From Diploptera punctata (taxonomy: Eukaryota; Arthropoda; Insecta; Blattodea; Blaberidae): a DNA stretch of 64,000 nucleotides. The stretch spans positions 34,706-98,705 of the forward strand of contig JASPKZ010009857.1 of NCBI GenBank assembly GCA_030220185.1, given 5' to 3'. How positions within the stretch are numbered: the first letter of the stretch is position 1; each line of letters opens with the position of its first letter. The translations under genes were made by a program, and so were the position numbers. The notes beneath the pieces were generated by a model. It did not search any database and was not told the DNA's origin. It was given only the letters and a program-made list of their open reading frames with translations. Positions 53,435 to 63,261 of this stretch are shown in pieces.

Positions 53435-53760
53435 AAAAATAAGCCAAAGAAGATATTCAGAGACAAAGGAAGACCTAAACAATGCTAGAAAAATCAATAT
53501 CTTGAGATATATATATATATATATATATAGGAACAGCATCATTTAGCCTAAACCTAAACATGATGATGATGAAGATATTAGATCAACAACATTTAAAAAC
53601 TTGTTGAAATGATTCCCCCCTAAAATTTGTATTCAATTAGCGTATTCCTTCATGTCATTCGACAAGCAGTGACAGTTAAGATAACACTGATGTATTCTAT
53701 AACAATAACTAATTTACTGATATCAGTAATTAAATTTTTTTACTTTTAATAATTTTGTTA
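53435..53760. other. AT-rich with (TA)n
   Basis: (TA) run at about 53507-53530; nothing else recognised. Confidence 0.4.
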
Positions 53761-53763
53761 TCA

Positions 53764-53995
53764 AAATCGAACCAGAAGGTCCTTGGCCGCATGGACATAA
53801 GTTTTCAATACCTCCCTATGCTGAACTATTTTCCAATCATTCCCTGTTCTTATTGCATCTGGCCTCCCATAAAAAATGATGTAGATCAGTGTTATGTTGT
53901 TTTCTCCATTCTTCTGTTTCTCTCTCCATGGTTCAAAAAAATTTCTAAACATTTTATTCTCAAATACTCCTAACCTATTCTCCTCCCTTAAAACC
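53764..53995 (-). repeat. RTE LINE 3'-end fragment, minus
   Basis: Plus-strand text GTCCTTGGCCGCATGGACAT and TTCCAATCATTCCCTG, as at 8010 and 2720, with a deletion inside. Confidence 0.7.
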
Positions 53996-54339
53996 AATGA
54001 ATGACAGAATCAATGGAAAATACACATTAGAAAGACTGATAAATTTAATTTTTTTTTAATTTCACCCACTTAATTTGTTTTACTGTTACAAAGTAATAAT
54101 GCAAATGGCTCCAAATGTGTGGGTCTTTACGTGAGACTAAAACTGATTTGAAAATTTATATTAATTATTTTTATTTCTTTTTTAACATGAGTTTAAGGTA
54201 GCTATATTATTTACATTTTTACAAAAGAAAATATTAGAAAATTTGATGGAAGTTGAGTGAATAATTTATGATACATAAGTTTCTATCAAGTACTTTATGA
54301 TTTATACAGTGTTACCATCTAACTTAAAAAACAACGATA

Positions 54340-54470
54340 TTAACCATGATTTGAGGGAAGTAAATTATACAGGGAATGAATGGAAAACTTTAGTTCATGA
54401 TAGCGATGTATGGAGAGTTTCAGTCCAAGTGGCCAGAACCTAAGGGTCCGATATTGTCAGTGAGTTGGCT
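54340..54470 (+). repeat. RTE LINE 3'-end fragment, plus
   Basis: ATTAACCATGATTTGAGGG to AAGGGTCCGATATTGTCAGT, same segment as 27866-28015. Confidence 0.7.
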
Positions 54471-54486
54471 GTACAAGGTATTGATA

Positions 54487-54780
54487 TCTTCTTCTTCATA
54501 TTTTTCAACCAACCAAGTCTAAGGCCTATAGGTCTGTTACGATCTCACTGATGAATTTTGTGTCCAGCGTTTTCCTTGGATGGCCCAGAGATCTTTTCCC
54601 TGTTGGACAATAATGAAGCAAGGCCTTGGGAACTCTACCTGAACTCATTCGTCGCAAATGATTCATTCCGTTGTTCTGGTATCTATGTATGTTTCCAATG
54701 ACCGATTCTAAACATAGTTCCTTCAAAATATCATTGCATTTGTGATCCCATTTGATATGATATAACAACTCATATTGAAA
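54487..54780 (-). pseudogene. LINE RT C-terminal end, minus
   Basis: 80 open codons: WDHKCNDILKELCLESVIGN, HLRRMSSGRVPKAL, KRSLGHPRKT, then a GAA-type tail (CTTCTTCTTC at 54488). Truncated LINE. Confidence 0.75.
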
Positions 54781-55720
54781 TGAGAAGAGTTAAAAACAAA
54801 TAGGGAACTATAAAAGCTATATATTAATTGATATAACTGATATTAAAGCAAGGAGAGTTAAGAAGAAAGGGAATTACAAAATCTAAAAAGTCTGCCATGC
54901 AGGAATTGCTGAAACTAAACAAATTCCTCAATAAGTCAAATTTTATGATCTGATTTTGCTAGTTTCCAGAATATATCCTAGTTTTGTTAATTAAATGTAC
55001 ACAGTTATGCTGCGAGAAAACAAACATGACAGCCACTAAAGTAAATTTTTAACTGAAGTTTTCACATAAACACCCACTCCTTGTGGTCAGATTTCACTGA
55101 TTTTTTTAGGAAAAATAGTTTCATTCCTTCAAATTTGCTAAAACATATTTGATGGGATTCTCCAGGGAAGTAAGAAGGAGGATAGACCGAAGATTAGATA
55201 GATAAAAGAGATTAAAAAATTGATGATGTAGAAAGGAGATTGGAAGATAGAAAAGAAGAGAGGGAAAAATTAAATAACTATAACTTTGGATACAGGAAGA
55301 TGTTTTACACCTTGTGATTCTGTTCAATAATAATAAAAAATCCATGGCTAAGTGATGAAAAATAGTTTTGGATTTTTTCACCAGGACTATATAATGGCTC
55401 ATATAGCCATCAAGCATTTGGTGATAGGGTTATCAGCAACAACATATGGCCTGTGTTATCCCTTCATTTACTGCCTGCGATTATTATCTCTAGGGTCCAT
55501 TAAATGATAAAGTATACAAGATGAATCCAAACACTTCAGAAGAACTGAAGAATAACATCCACCAAGACACTGATTTAAATTCTCAAAAAAGAATTACGAA
55601 AAATTATGGCAGACATGTTTGGAAAATGGAGACACAGTTTTAGGATCTCCTTGTGTATCTTGGGTGAGTACATAATTTTAAAATGAATTAGAAAAGAAAT
55701 GGAAATAGGTTGGTGCTCTA
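54780..55720. other. Mostly unrecognised; fragment of dispersed repeat
   Basis: 54885-55140 parallels 15955-16060 and 17400-17480 (TGCCATGCAGGAATTG, CAAACATGACAGCC, ATTTCACTGATTTTTTTAGG), i.e. flanks of the RNase H LINE. 55140-55720: no call. Confidence 0.45.
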
Positions 55721-55737
55721 AATCAACTATATAACTC

Positions 55738-56036
55738 CATGGCCAACAGGCCTAGAAGTCCACTGGGCTACCAAGCAGATACTAGCCTCATATTGACATG
55801 CATTATTCATAGAATTTGACTATCATCTAGCAGGTATAGGAGTGACATGTGATAAACATGTCAGATGCTACACTTGTAGCCGCTACCTATTACAGCTACC
55901 CAAATTCCTCGCAATCATGGGTTGGCAGCAGTCTCATACTGGCCAATATCTATCAGAAAATGTCTTCCGCAATGGGAACTCAAACCAGACTTGCACCAAG
56001 ACATGACACCTTAAATTCTGCTACAGTGCAAGAAAC
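55738..56036 (-). repeat. SINE ('GCCGAGCGGTTAAGG' family), minus
   Basis: Flanked by ATCAACTATATAACTC at 55722-55737 and 56037-56052, an exact 16-bp duplication. Confidence 0.85.
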
Positions 56037-56289
56037 ATCAACTATATAACTCTACCTAAGAGGCCATTAATAACCTTTTTCCAAGTAAATCTCAACTTGG
56101 GAAAAAATTAGGGTTACAACCATAATCTGGGCAGCTATTTAACTGATAAAATTTTGCCTAAAACCATAGTGATAATCGTCTATATAATTTCATCGGAATA
56201 TGGAATTCATCATCAACACTGGCATGTGCCCCACGTGCCTTTGGCTTCCTTCAAAAGTTATCTAGTTCTTAACTCAAAATATTTTAATG

Positions 56290-56665
56290 TCACTTGATAC
56301 ACAATGCATATGGAATTCCAACTCCAAGTGCGACAGGCCTGGAAGGCCCTTGGCCTACCAGCCGGCTGCTGGCCTGACATCCACATGTGTTAATCACAGA
56401 GATAGATGATCATCAATCCAGTGTAGGGGTGACATGTGGTCAGCATGTCGCGTCCCCCAGCCATTATAACTGGTCTTCTAAACCTGAAATCACTACTTAT
56501 TGTAGCTACCCAAATGCCTCACAATGCTGGGTGGGCACTGGTCCCATTCTGGCCAAAAATCCATGAGAAAATTTCTTCCCCCAGAGGGACTCGAACCAGT
56601 GCAAGTCCTGTAGCTCAGCACCAAGGCTTCTTGCTTAACACTCGGCTACGCCGCGGGACTGCAAA
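56290..56665 (-). repeat. SINE ('GCCGAGCGGTTAAGG' family), minus, near full length
   Basis: Minus-sense head near 56660 (GCGGCGTAGCCGAGTGTTAA), B box GGTTCGAGTCC, body as in 37168-37517. GGAATT on both sides may be part of the duplication. Confidence 0.85.
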
Positions 56666-56669
56666 CGGA

Positions 56670-57010
56670 ATTAGTCTCACCAAAAAATATTGGATAAATT
56701 ATAATATAATATGAATTCACCTATGTGCCATGGTAATAATGTAAAGTGTTTCAGTTAGTCGTAAAAATATTTTTAACCTCAACTAATAACTTTCTACTGG
56801 ATTTCTGTCTGACCCCTGCAGTATAGAAGCAAAATAATGGCAAGTTAAAAGCTGTAATGTTGATAACTAATTGTATTTGTTGCCTACTGTAGCATATCTA
56901 TCTGGATGCTAGAATAGGCCGCAAGTTACAAACTATTTTGATTATATTTGATTACATCTCATGCTGCCAATCTAATGTGAGTTCAGTAATTTCAGTAGAC
57001 AAAAATTTTA
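56670..57010. other. Nothing recognised
   Basis: AT-rich sequence without visible structure. Confidence 0.3.
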
Positions 57011-57025
57011 AGGTTAGAAGGAGTT

Positions 57026-57360
57026 ATATTTGAAGAGAAAAATTTTCGCCTAGACCGAGACTCGAACCCAGGACCCTTGGCTTTCCGGGCCAAGTGCTCT
57101 ACCAACTGAGCTACCAAGGCGAGTCGCGATCTAGACACAAATTTTTCTCTTATATACATTGTAATTCCCTCGCGCCAAATGCTTGAAACCGTAGCTTCTA
57201 TCTTTGCAAATGGCGGCTTCTTAGTTAAGAAGACATTTATTGGGAATTTAACACTACTTTATAAAGCCAGTAGGGCTTCTATTGACGATTTTATTATTAA
57301 TTTAACACTTCTCACTTACCATTCAGTGAGAAGTGTTAAATTGATAATAAAATTGTCAAT
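57026..57360 (+). mobile_element. tRNA-unit element, one unit plus short palindromic end
   Basis: One minus tRNA-like gene and body, then a palindrome around CTCACTTACCATTCAGTGAG in place of the second unit. AGAAGGAGTT at 57016-57025 and 57361-57370 bounds it; the first five bases of the right copy could also belong to the palindrome arm. Confidence 0.8.
57047..57120 (-). tRNA. tRNA-like gene, GCCTCGG type (variant)
   Basis: As 13438-13511 but acceptor GCCTTGG and T arm CTGGG/CTCGG, with the pairing weakened. A and B boxes intact. Confidence 0.4.
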
Positions 57361-57369
57361 AGAAGGAGT

Positions 57370-57690
57370 TGTTTTGTTAATCTTTTAAATTTAAATGGTT
57401 TGAGCGGAATTCAATTCTTAAACTGCTAAATTTTGAAAGTAATTCATGGTAATTTTTTTTTAATCCTTTTCATGATACTAAGTCAAAATAGCCAGTGACT
57501 CATAAGTTTGCAAACCTGTTTTAGCCATAATTAACTGAGAGCATGTTCAGCGCTGATAATATTCCATCTTTTACATCATTTCCATCTCTAAATTACTTTT
57601 TTTTAAACTATTTATCTACCTTCTTTGGACCAAAAAACCATATATATATATATAAAGTAATTTAAGGCATGATGACAGTGCAGAGCTAAG
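57370..57690. other. Nothing recognised
   Basis: AT-rich with a short (TA) run at about 57640-57655. Confidence 0.3.
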
Positions 57691-57985
57691 GGATTTCGAC
57701 TGGTTTGAGGGGGGAAGAAATTTTTTCAGGGAACTTCAGCCAGTATGGAATCAGTGATACCCAGAATTGTGAGGAATTTGGGTAGCTATATAAGTGGCAG
57801 CTCCAGGTTGAAAAAACTAGAAATAATGGCTGGGGAACCCAACATCCTGATCACATGTAATCATGCTATATTAAGTGGATGAAAGTCCTTCTCTGTGATT
57901 AACACACATGAATGTGAGACCATGGGCCTTCTAGGAGTCTGATTCCATGAGAAAATTTCTTTCCCCATGTCAATTCAAACCAGAG
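57690..57985 (+). repeat. SINE ('GCCGAGCGGTTAAGG' family), plus, head decayed
   Basis: GCAGAGCTAAGGGATTTCGA to CACATGAATGTGAGACC; body as in the other copies. Confidence 0.75.
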
Positions 57986-57996
57986 CAAGTGCCATA

Positions 57997-57997
<1 letters not shown>

Positions 57998-58072
<75 letters not shown>

Positions 58073-58076
58073 TACA
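57998..58076. repeat. Compound (CT)n(TA)n(CA)n microsatellite
   Basis: About 15 CT repeats, then about 19 TA repeats, then ACACACACATACATACA, directly next to the mariner end. Confidence 0.92.
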
Positions 58077-58275
58077 TACAAGGTGTTGCAAGAAAACGCC
58101 AACATAGATGAGGTAGTATATTGAGATATGTTGATAATTTCTTAATAAGGTACCAATGTCCAGAAATCATGTGTTTTCACACTATGACTAATTAATTATG
58201 TCTCAAGATCAGTGTTAGTTCGAAGGATTTGAAAACTCACTTGATAACACCTCACAGGTATGGAACCTATGATAC

Positions 58276-58458
58276 ATGGCTTCGCAAGAAATGTGGCTGC
58301 AACACGACAGAGCTCCAGCTTACTTCCATGCCAATGTGAGGAGACATTTGGATACCACATATCCAGGTCTATGGATTGGCAAAGGGGGGGGAACAGTCCC
58401 ATGGCCTCTGAGATCACCTGATCTTAACCCTTTCAACTACTTTTTGTGGGCGACATGA
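58276..58458 (+). pseudogene. Mariner transposase C-terminal piece (left of array)
   Basis: WLQHDRAPAYFHANVRRHLD then SPDLNPFNYFLWA. HDRAPAYF and SPDLNPFNYFLW are the second-Asp and third catalytic blocks of IS630/Tc1/mariner transposases. The frame shifts by one base just before the array insertion. Confidence 0.85.
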
Positions 58459-58526
58459 AACAGTCTTTATTATTGATTTCGTACATCTCAATGATGGATA
58501 AATCATATTTGAAGAGAAAAATTATA

Positions 58527-58600
58527 CGCTCAGACCGGGACTTGAACCCGGGACCCTTGGTTCTCTAGACCAAGTGCTCTACCAACTGAGCTACCTGAGC
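58527..58600 (-). tRNA. tRNA-like gene, GCTCAGG type, minus unit 1
   Basis: 74 nt. Acceptor GCTCAGG/TCTGAGC, D arm GCTC/GAGC, T arm CCGGG/CCCGG with loop TTCAAGT. A box TAGCTCAGTTGG and B box GGTTCAAGTCC both fit consensus, and TTTTT lies about 6 nt downstream. The anticodon arm is abnormal: stem TTGGT/ACCAA gives loop CTAGAGA (T33 present, triplet AGA), with one extra base after the D stem; with stem CTTGG/CCAAG the loop has nine bases. AGA would mean serine, yet the variable arm is short, unlike serine tRNAs. Probably Pol III-transcribable; use in translation is doubtful. Confidence 0.5.
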
Positions 58601-58818
58601 AAGTACCGATCTAAACGCAAATCTTTCTCTATATACATTGTAATTCCCATCCACCAAATGCTGTGAAGCCATGCTTCTATCTTGCAAATGGCGGCTCCTT
58701 TATTAAGAAGACATATTTGGGAATTATACATTACAGCCAGTACGGCTTTTTCCAAGTTTTTATTATTGATTTCGTACATTCAATGATGGATAAATCATAT
58801 TTGAAGAGAAAAATTATA

Positions 58819-58892
58819 CGCTCAGACCGGGACTTGAACCCGGGACCCTTGGTTCTCTAGACCAAGTGCTCTACCAACTGAGCTACCTGAGC
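58819..58892 (-). tRNA. tRNA-like gene, minus unit 2
   Basis: Same 74 nt as unit 1. The unit body lacks one G in GGCGGCTCC downstream (reads GGCGCTCC). Confidence 0.5.
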
Positions 58893-59109
58893 AAGTACCG
58901 ATCTAAACGCAAATCTTTCTCTATATACATTGTAATTCCCATCCACCAAATGCTGTGAAGCCATGCTTCTATCTTGCAAATGGCGCTCCTTTATTAAGAA
59001 GACATATTTGGGAATTTACATTACAGCCAGTACGGCTTTTTCCAAGTTTTTATTATTGATTTCGTACATCTCAATGATGGATAAATCATATTTGAAGAGA
59101 AAAATTATA

Positions 59110-59183
59110 CGCTCAGACCGGGACTTGAACCCGGGACCCTTGGTTCTCTAGACCAAGTGCTCTACCAACTGAGCTACCTGAGC
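59110..59183 (-). tRNA. tRNA-like gene, minus unit 3
   Basis: Same 74 nt as unit 1. Confidence 0.5.
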
Positions 59184-59402
59184 AAGTACCGATCTAAACG
59201 CAAATCTTTCTCTATATACATTGTAATTCCCATCCACCAAATGCTGTGAAGCCATGCTTCTATCTTGCAAATGGCGGCTCCTTTATTAAGAAGACATATT
59301 TGGGAATTATACATTACAGCCAGTACGGCTTTTTCCAAGTTTTTATTATTGATTTCGTACATCTCAATGATGGATAAATCATATTTGAAGAGAAAAATTA
59401 TA

Positions 59403-59476
59403 CGCTCAGACCGGGACTTGAACCCGGGACCCTTGGTTCTCTAGACCAAGTGCTCTACCAACTGAGCTACCTGAGC
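59403..59476 (-). tRNA. tRNA-like gene, minus unit 4
   Basis: Same 74 nt as unit 1. Confidence 0.5.
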
Positions 59477-59694
59477 AAGTACCGATCTAAACGCAAATCT
59501 TTCTCTATATACATTGTAATTCCCATCCACCAAATGCTGTGAAGCCATGCTTCTATCTTGCAAATGGCGGCTCCTTTATTAAGAAGACATATTTGGGAAT
59601 TATACATTACAGCCAGTACGGCTTTTTCCAAGTTTTTATTATTGATTTCGTACATCTCAATGATGGATAAATCATATTTGAAGAGAAAAAATTA

Positions 59695-59768
59695 CGCTCA
59701 GACCGGGACTTGAACCCGGGACCCTTGGTTCTCTAGACCAAGTGCTCTACCAACTGAGCTACCTGAGC
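59695..59768 (-). tRNA. tRNA-like gene, minus unit 5
   Basis: Same 74 nt. The trailer is GTAATTTTTTC rather than GTATAATTTTTC. Confidence 0.5.
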
Positions 59769-59987
59769 AAGTACCGATCTAAACGCAAATCTTTCTCTAT
59801 ATACATTGTAATTCCCATCCACCAAATGCTGTGAAGCCATGCTTCTATCTTGCAAATGGCGGCTCCTTTATTAAGAAGACATATTTGGGAATTATACATT
59901 ACAGCCAGTACGGCTTTTTCCAAGTTTTTATTATTGATTTCGTACATCTCAATGATGGATAAATCATATTTGAAGAGAAAAATTATA

Positions 59988-60061
59988 CGCTCAGACCGGG
60001 ACTTGAACCCGGGACCCTTGGTTCTCTAGACCAAGTGCTCTACCAACTGAGCTACCTGAGC
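59988..60061 (-). tRNA. tRNA-like gene, minus unit 6
   Basis: Same 74 nt as unit 1. Confidence 0.5.
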
Positions 60062-60278
60062 AAGTACCGATCTAAACGCAAATCTTTCTCTATATACATT
60101 GTAATTCCCATCCACCAAATGCTGTGAAGCCATGCTTCTATCTTGCAAATGGCGGCTCCTTTATTAAGAAGACATATTGGGAATTATACATTACAGCCAG
60201 TACGGCTTTTTCCAAGTTTTATTATTGATTTCGTACATCTCAATGATGGATAAATCATATTTGAAGAGAAAAATTATA

Positions 60279-60352
60279 CGCTCAGACCGGGACTTGAACC
60301 CGGGACCCTTGGTTCTCTAGACCAAGTGCTCTACCAACTGAGCTACCTGAGC
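60279..60352 (-). tRNA. tRNA-like gene, minus unit 7
   Basis: Same 74 nt as unit 1. Confidence 0.5.
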
Positions 60353-60571
60353 AAGTACCGATCTAAACGCAAATCTTTCTCTATATACATTGTAATTCCC
60401 ATCCACCAAATGCTGTGAAGCCATGCTTCTATCTTGCAAATGGCGGCTCCTTTATTAAGAAGACATATTTGGGAATTATACATTACAGCCAGTACGGCTT
60501 TTTCCAAGTTTTTATTATTGATTTCGTACATCTCAATGATGGATAAATCATATTTGAAGAGAAAAATTATA

Positions 60572-60599
60572 CGCTCAGACCGGGACTTGAACCCGGGAT
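60572..60599 (-). pseudogene. tRNA-like gene cut at the palindrome junction
   Basis: Only the acceptor 3' strand and T arm remain; the sequence then turns into a plus-oriented unit body. Confidence 0.8.
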
Positions 60600-60727
60600 G
60601 TATATTCCCAAATATGTCTTCTTAATAAAGGAGCCGCCATTTGCAAGATAGAAGCATGGCTTCACAGCATTTGGTGGATGGAAATTACAATGTATATAGA
60701 GAAAGATTTGCGTTTAGATCGGTACTT

Positions 60728-60801
60728 GCTCAGGTAGCTCAGTTGGTAGAGCACTTGGTCTAGAGAACCAAGGGTCCCGGGTTCAAGTCCCGGTCTGAGC
60801 G
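60728..60801 (+). tRNA. tRNA-like gene, plus unit 1
   Basis: Same 74 nt as the minus copies. Confidence 0.5.
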
Positions 60802-61021
60802 TATAATTTTTCTCTTCAAATATGATTTATCCATCATTGAGATGTACGAAATCAATAATAAAAAACTTGGAAAAAGCCGTACTGGCTGTAATGTATAATT
60901 CCCAAATATGTCTTCTTAATAAAGGAGCCGCCATTTGCAAGATAGAAGCATGGCTTCACAGCATTTGGTGGATGGGAATTACAATGTATATAGAGAAAGA
61001 TTTGCGTTTAGATCGGTACTT

Positions 61022-61096
61022 GCTCAGGTTAGCTCAGTTGGTAGAGCACTTGGTCTAGAGAACCAAGGGTCCCGGGTTCAAGTCCCGGTCTGAGCG
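61022..61096 (+). tRNA. tRNA-like gene, plus unit 2 (75 nt)
   Basis: One extra T between acceptor and D stems (CAGGTTAGCTC), which would disturb positions 8-9. Confidence 0.45.
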
Positions 61097-61315
61097 TATA
61101 ATTTTTCTCTTCAAATATGATTTATCCATCATTGAGATGTACGAAATCAATAATAAAAACTTGGAAAAAAGCCGTACTGGCTGTAATGTATAATTCCCAA
61201 ATATGTCTTCTTAATAAAGGAGCCGCCATTTGCAAGATAGAAGCATGGCTTCACAGCATTTGGTGGATGGGAATACAATGTATATAGAGAAAGATTTGCG
61301 TTTAGATCGGTACTT

Positions 61316-61389
61316 GCTCAGGTAGCTCAGTTGGTAGAGCACTTGGTCTAGAGAACCAAGGGTCCCGGGTTCAAGTCCCGGTCTGAGCG
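61316..61389 (+). tRNA. tRNA-like gene, plus unit 3
   Basis: Same 74 nt as the minus copies. Confidence 0.5.
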
Positions 61390-61608
61390 TATAATTTTTC
61401 TCTTCAAATATGATTTATCCATCATTGAGATGTACGAAATCAATAATAAAAACTTGGAAAAAGCCGTACTGGCTGTAATGTATAATTCCCAAATATGTCT
61501 TCTTAATAAAGGAGCCGCCATTTGCAAGATAGAAGCATGGCTTCACAGCATTTGGTGGATGGGAATTACAATGTATATAGAGAAAGATTTGCGTTTAGAT
61601 CGGTACTT

Positions 61609-61682
61609 GCTCAGGTAGCTCAGTTGGTAGAGCACTTGGTCTAGAGAACCAAGGGTCCCGGGTTCAAGTCCCGGTCTGAGCG
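61609..61682 (+). tRNA. tRNA-like gene, plus unit 4
   Basis: Same 74 nt as the minus copies. Confidence 0.5.
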
Positions 61683-61901
61683 TATAATTTTTCTCTTCAA
61701 ATATGATTTATCCATCATTGAGATGTACGAAATCAATAATAAAAACTTGGAAAAAGCCGTACTGGCTGTAATGTATAATTCCCAAATATGTCTTCTTAAT
61801 AAAGGAGCCGCCATTTGCAAGATAGAAGCATGGCTTCACAGCATTTGGTGGATGGGAATTACAATGTATATAGAGAAAGATTTGCGTTTAGATCGGCACT
61901 T

Positions 61902-61975
61902 GCTCAGGTAGCTCAGTTGGTAGAGCACTTGGTCTAGAGAACCAAGGGTCCCGGGTTCAAGTCCCGGTCTGAGCG
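61902..61975 (+). tRNA. tRNA-like gene, plus unit 5
   Basis: Same 74 nt. Upstream base change GGCACTT for GGTACTT. Confidence 0.5.
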
Positions 61976-62194
61976 TATAATTTTTCTCTTCAAATATGAT
62001 TTATCCATCATTGAGATGTACGAAATCAATAATAAAAACTTGGAAAAAGCCGTACTGGCTGTAATGTATAATTCCCAAATATGTCTTCTTAATAAAGGAG
62101 CCGCCATTTGCAAGATAGAAGCATGGCTTCACAGCATTTGGTGGATGGGAATTACAATGTATATAGAGAAAGATTTGCGTTTAGATCGGTACTT

Positions 62195-62268
62195 GCTCAG
62201 GTAGCTCAGTTGGTAGAGCACTTGGTCTAGAGAACCAAGGGTCCCGGGTTCAAGTCCCGGTCTGAGCG
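62195..62268 (+). tRNA. tRNA-like gene, plus unit 6
   Basis: Same 74 nt as the minus copies. Confidence 0.5.
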
Positions 62269-62487
62269 TATAATTTTTCTCTTCAAATATGATTTATCCA
62301 TCATTGGGATGTACGAAATCAATAATAAAAACTCGGAAAAAGCCGTACTGGCTGTAATGTATAATTCCCAAATATGTCTTCTTAATAAAGGAGCCGCCAT
62401 TTGCAAGATAGAAGCATGGCTTCACAGCATTTGGTGGATGGGAATTACAATGTATATAGAGAAAGATTTGCGTTTAGATCGGTACTT

Positions 62488-62560
62488 GCTCAGGTAGCTC
62501 AGTTGGTAGAGCACTTGGTCTAGAGAACCAGGGTCCCGGGTTCAAGTCCCGGTCTGAGCG
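62488..62560 (+). tRNA. tRNA-like gene, plus unit 7 (73 nt)
   Basis: One A is lost in ACCA(A)GGG after the anticodon loop, weakening the anticodon stem; the T run downstream is TTTT. Confidence 0.45.
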
Positions 62561-62778
62561 TATAATTTTCTCTTCAAATATGATTTATCCATCATTGAGA
62601 TGTACGAAATCAATAATAAAAACTTGGAAAAAGCCGTACTGGCTGTAATGTATAATTCCCAAATATGTCTTCTTAATAAAGGAGCCGCCATTTGCAAGAT
62701 AGAAGCATGGCTTCACAGCATTTGGTGGATGGGAATTACAATGTATATAGAGAAAGATTTGCGTTTAGATCGGTACTT

Positions 62779-62852
62779 GCTCAGGTAGCTCAGTTGGTAG
62801 AGCACTTGGTCTAGAGAACCAAGGGTCCCGGGTTCAAGTCCCGGTCTGAGCG
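62779..62852 (+). tRNA. tRNA-like gene, plus unit 8
   Basis: Same 74 nt. Last unit before the duplication. Confidence 0.5.
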
Positions 62853-62877
62853 TATAATTTTTCTCTTCAAATATGAT

Positions 62878-63085
62878 GAAACAGTCTGTTTATTAGACTC
62901 CAGTAGAGTTATGTATGGATCTTATAGCCCGAATCCACACTGCTACAGAAACCATTCAAACGAGGCCAGGTGTATTTGAATGTGTGTGCCAATCACTAAC
63001 ACTGCCTATGTACGCTCTGCAATGAGATAGGTGGTGGATATTTGAAAACTACATGTGACTGTGACAGTATTGTCAGGTATAGTGT
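62878..63085 (+). pseudogene. Mariner transposase C-terminal piece (right of array)
   Basis: Continues the piece at 58276-58458: MKQSVY, a TAG stop where related proteins have Glu, TPVELCMDLIARIHTATETI and RPGVFECVCQS. Shows that the array landed inside the transposase gene. Confidence 0.85.
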
Positions 63086-63261
63086 CTTGAAATCCAACTA
63101 ATGGAACTCTTGAGAAGTTAGCTACTCACAGTGTGAAAACACATCATTTCCGGACATTGGTATCTTATTAAAAAAATATCAACACTTCTCAATATACCAC
63201 CTCACCTCCATTGTTGGTGTTTTTTTGCAACACTCTGTATATATATACACACACACATATA

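Larger units (their letters stand above)
58467..62875. mobile_element. 4.4-kb palindromic array of tRNA-containing units
   Basis: Seven complete minus units and one cut unit (58467-60599) face eight plus units (60600-62875). The period is 291-293 bp. ATGAAACAGTCT at 58455-58466 and 62876-62887 bounds the whole array; the first two bases on the right may belong to the unit. At the junction (60599) a minus unit breaks off inside its T arm and joins a plus unit in mid-body. The left end (TTATTATTGATTTCGTAC) has no partner at the right, giving the same asymmetric-tail layout as 13418-14387, reversed. Units differ by only a few single-base changes. Confidence 0.92.
58079..63237 (+). mobile_element. 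Mariner-like transposon split by the tRNA array
   Basis: Inverted ends of about 120 bp. Left begins CAAGGTGTTGCAAGAAAACG; the right end reversed begins CAGAGTGTTGCAAAAAAACA. Both continue with a shared ACCAATGTCC-[A/G]GAAAT phrase. TA lies at 58077-58078 and 63238-63239. Own DNA is only about 0.74 kb (58079-58466 and 62888-63237), so the transposase N-terminal half was deleted. Confidence 0.85.

Noticed and set aside
58527..58600. Functional tRNA-Ser(AGA) gene cluster
   Set aside because: No long variable arm and an extra base at the anticodon stem; the arrangement is that of a mobile repeat. Kept as tRNA-like only.
58591..62788. A 62-codon frame repeated in most units of the tRNA array, on the tRNA strand
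   Set aside because: It ends inside the tRNA D-arm (stop TAG of the A box) and is kept only because the units are nearly identical. Older units at 5.4-6.0 and 13.4 kb do not keep it. No domain seen.
58467..62875. CRISPR-like regular array
   Set aside because: Repeats are about 292 bp with no unique spacers, tRNA-bearing and inverted, in eukaryotic sequence.
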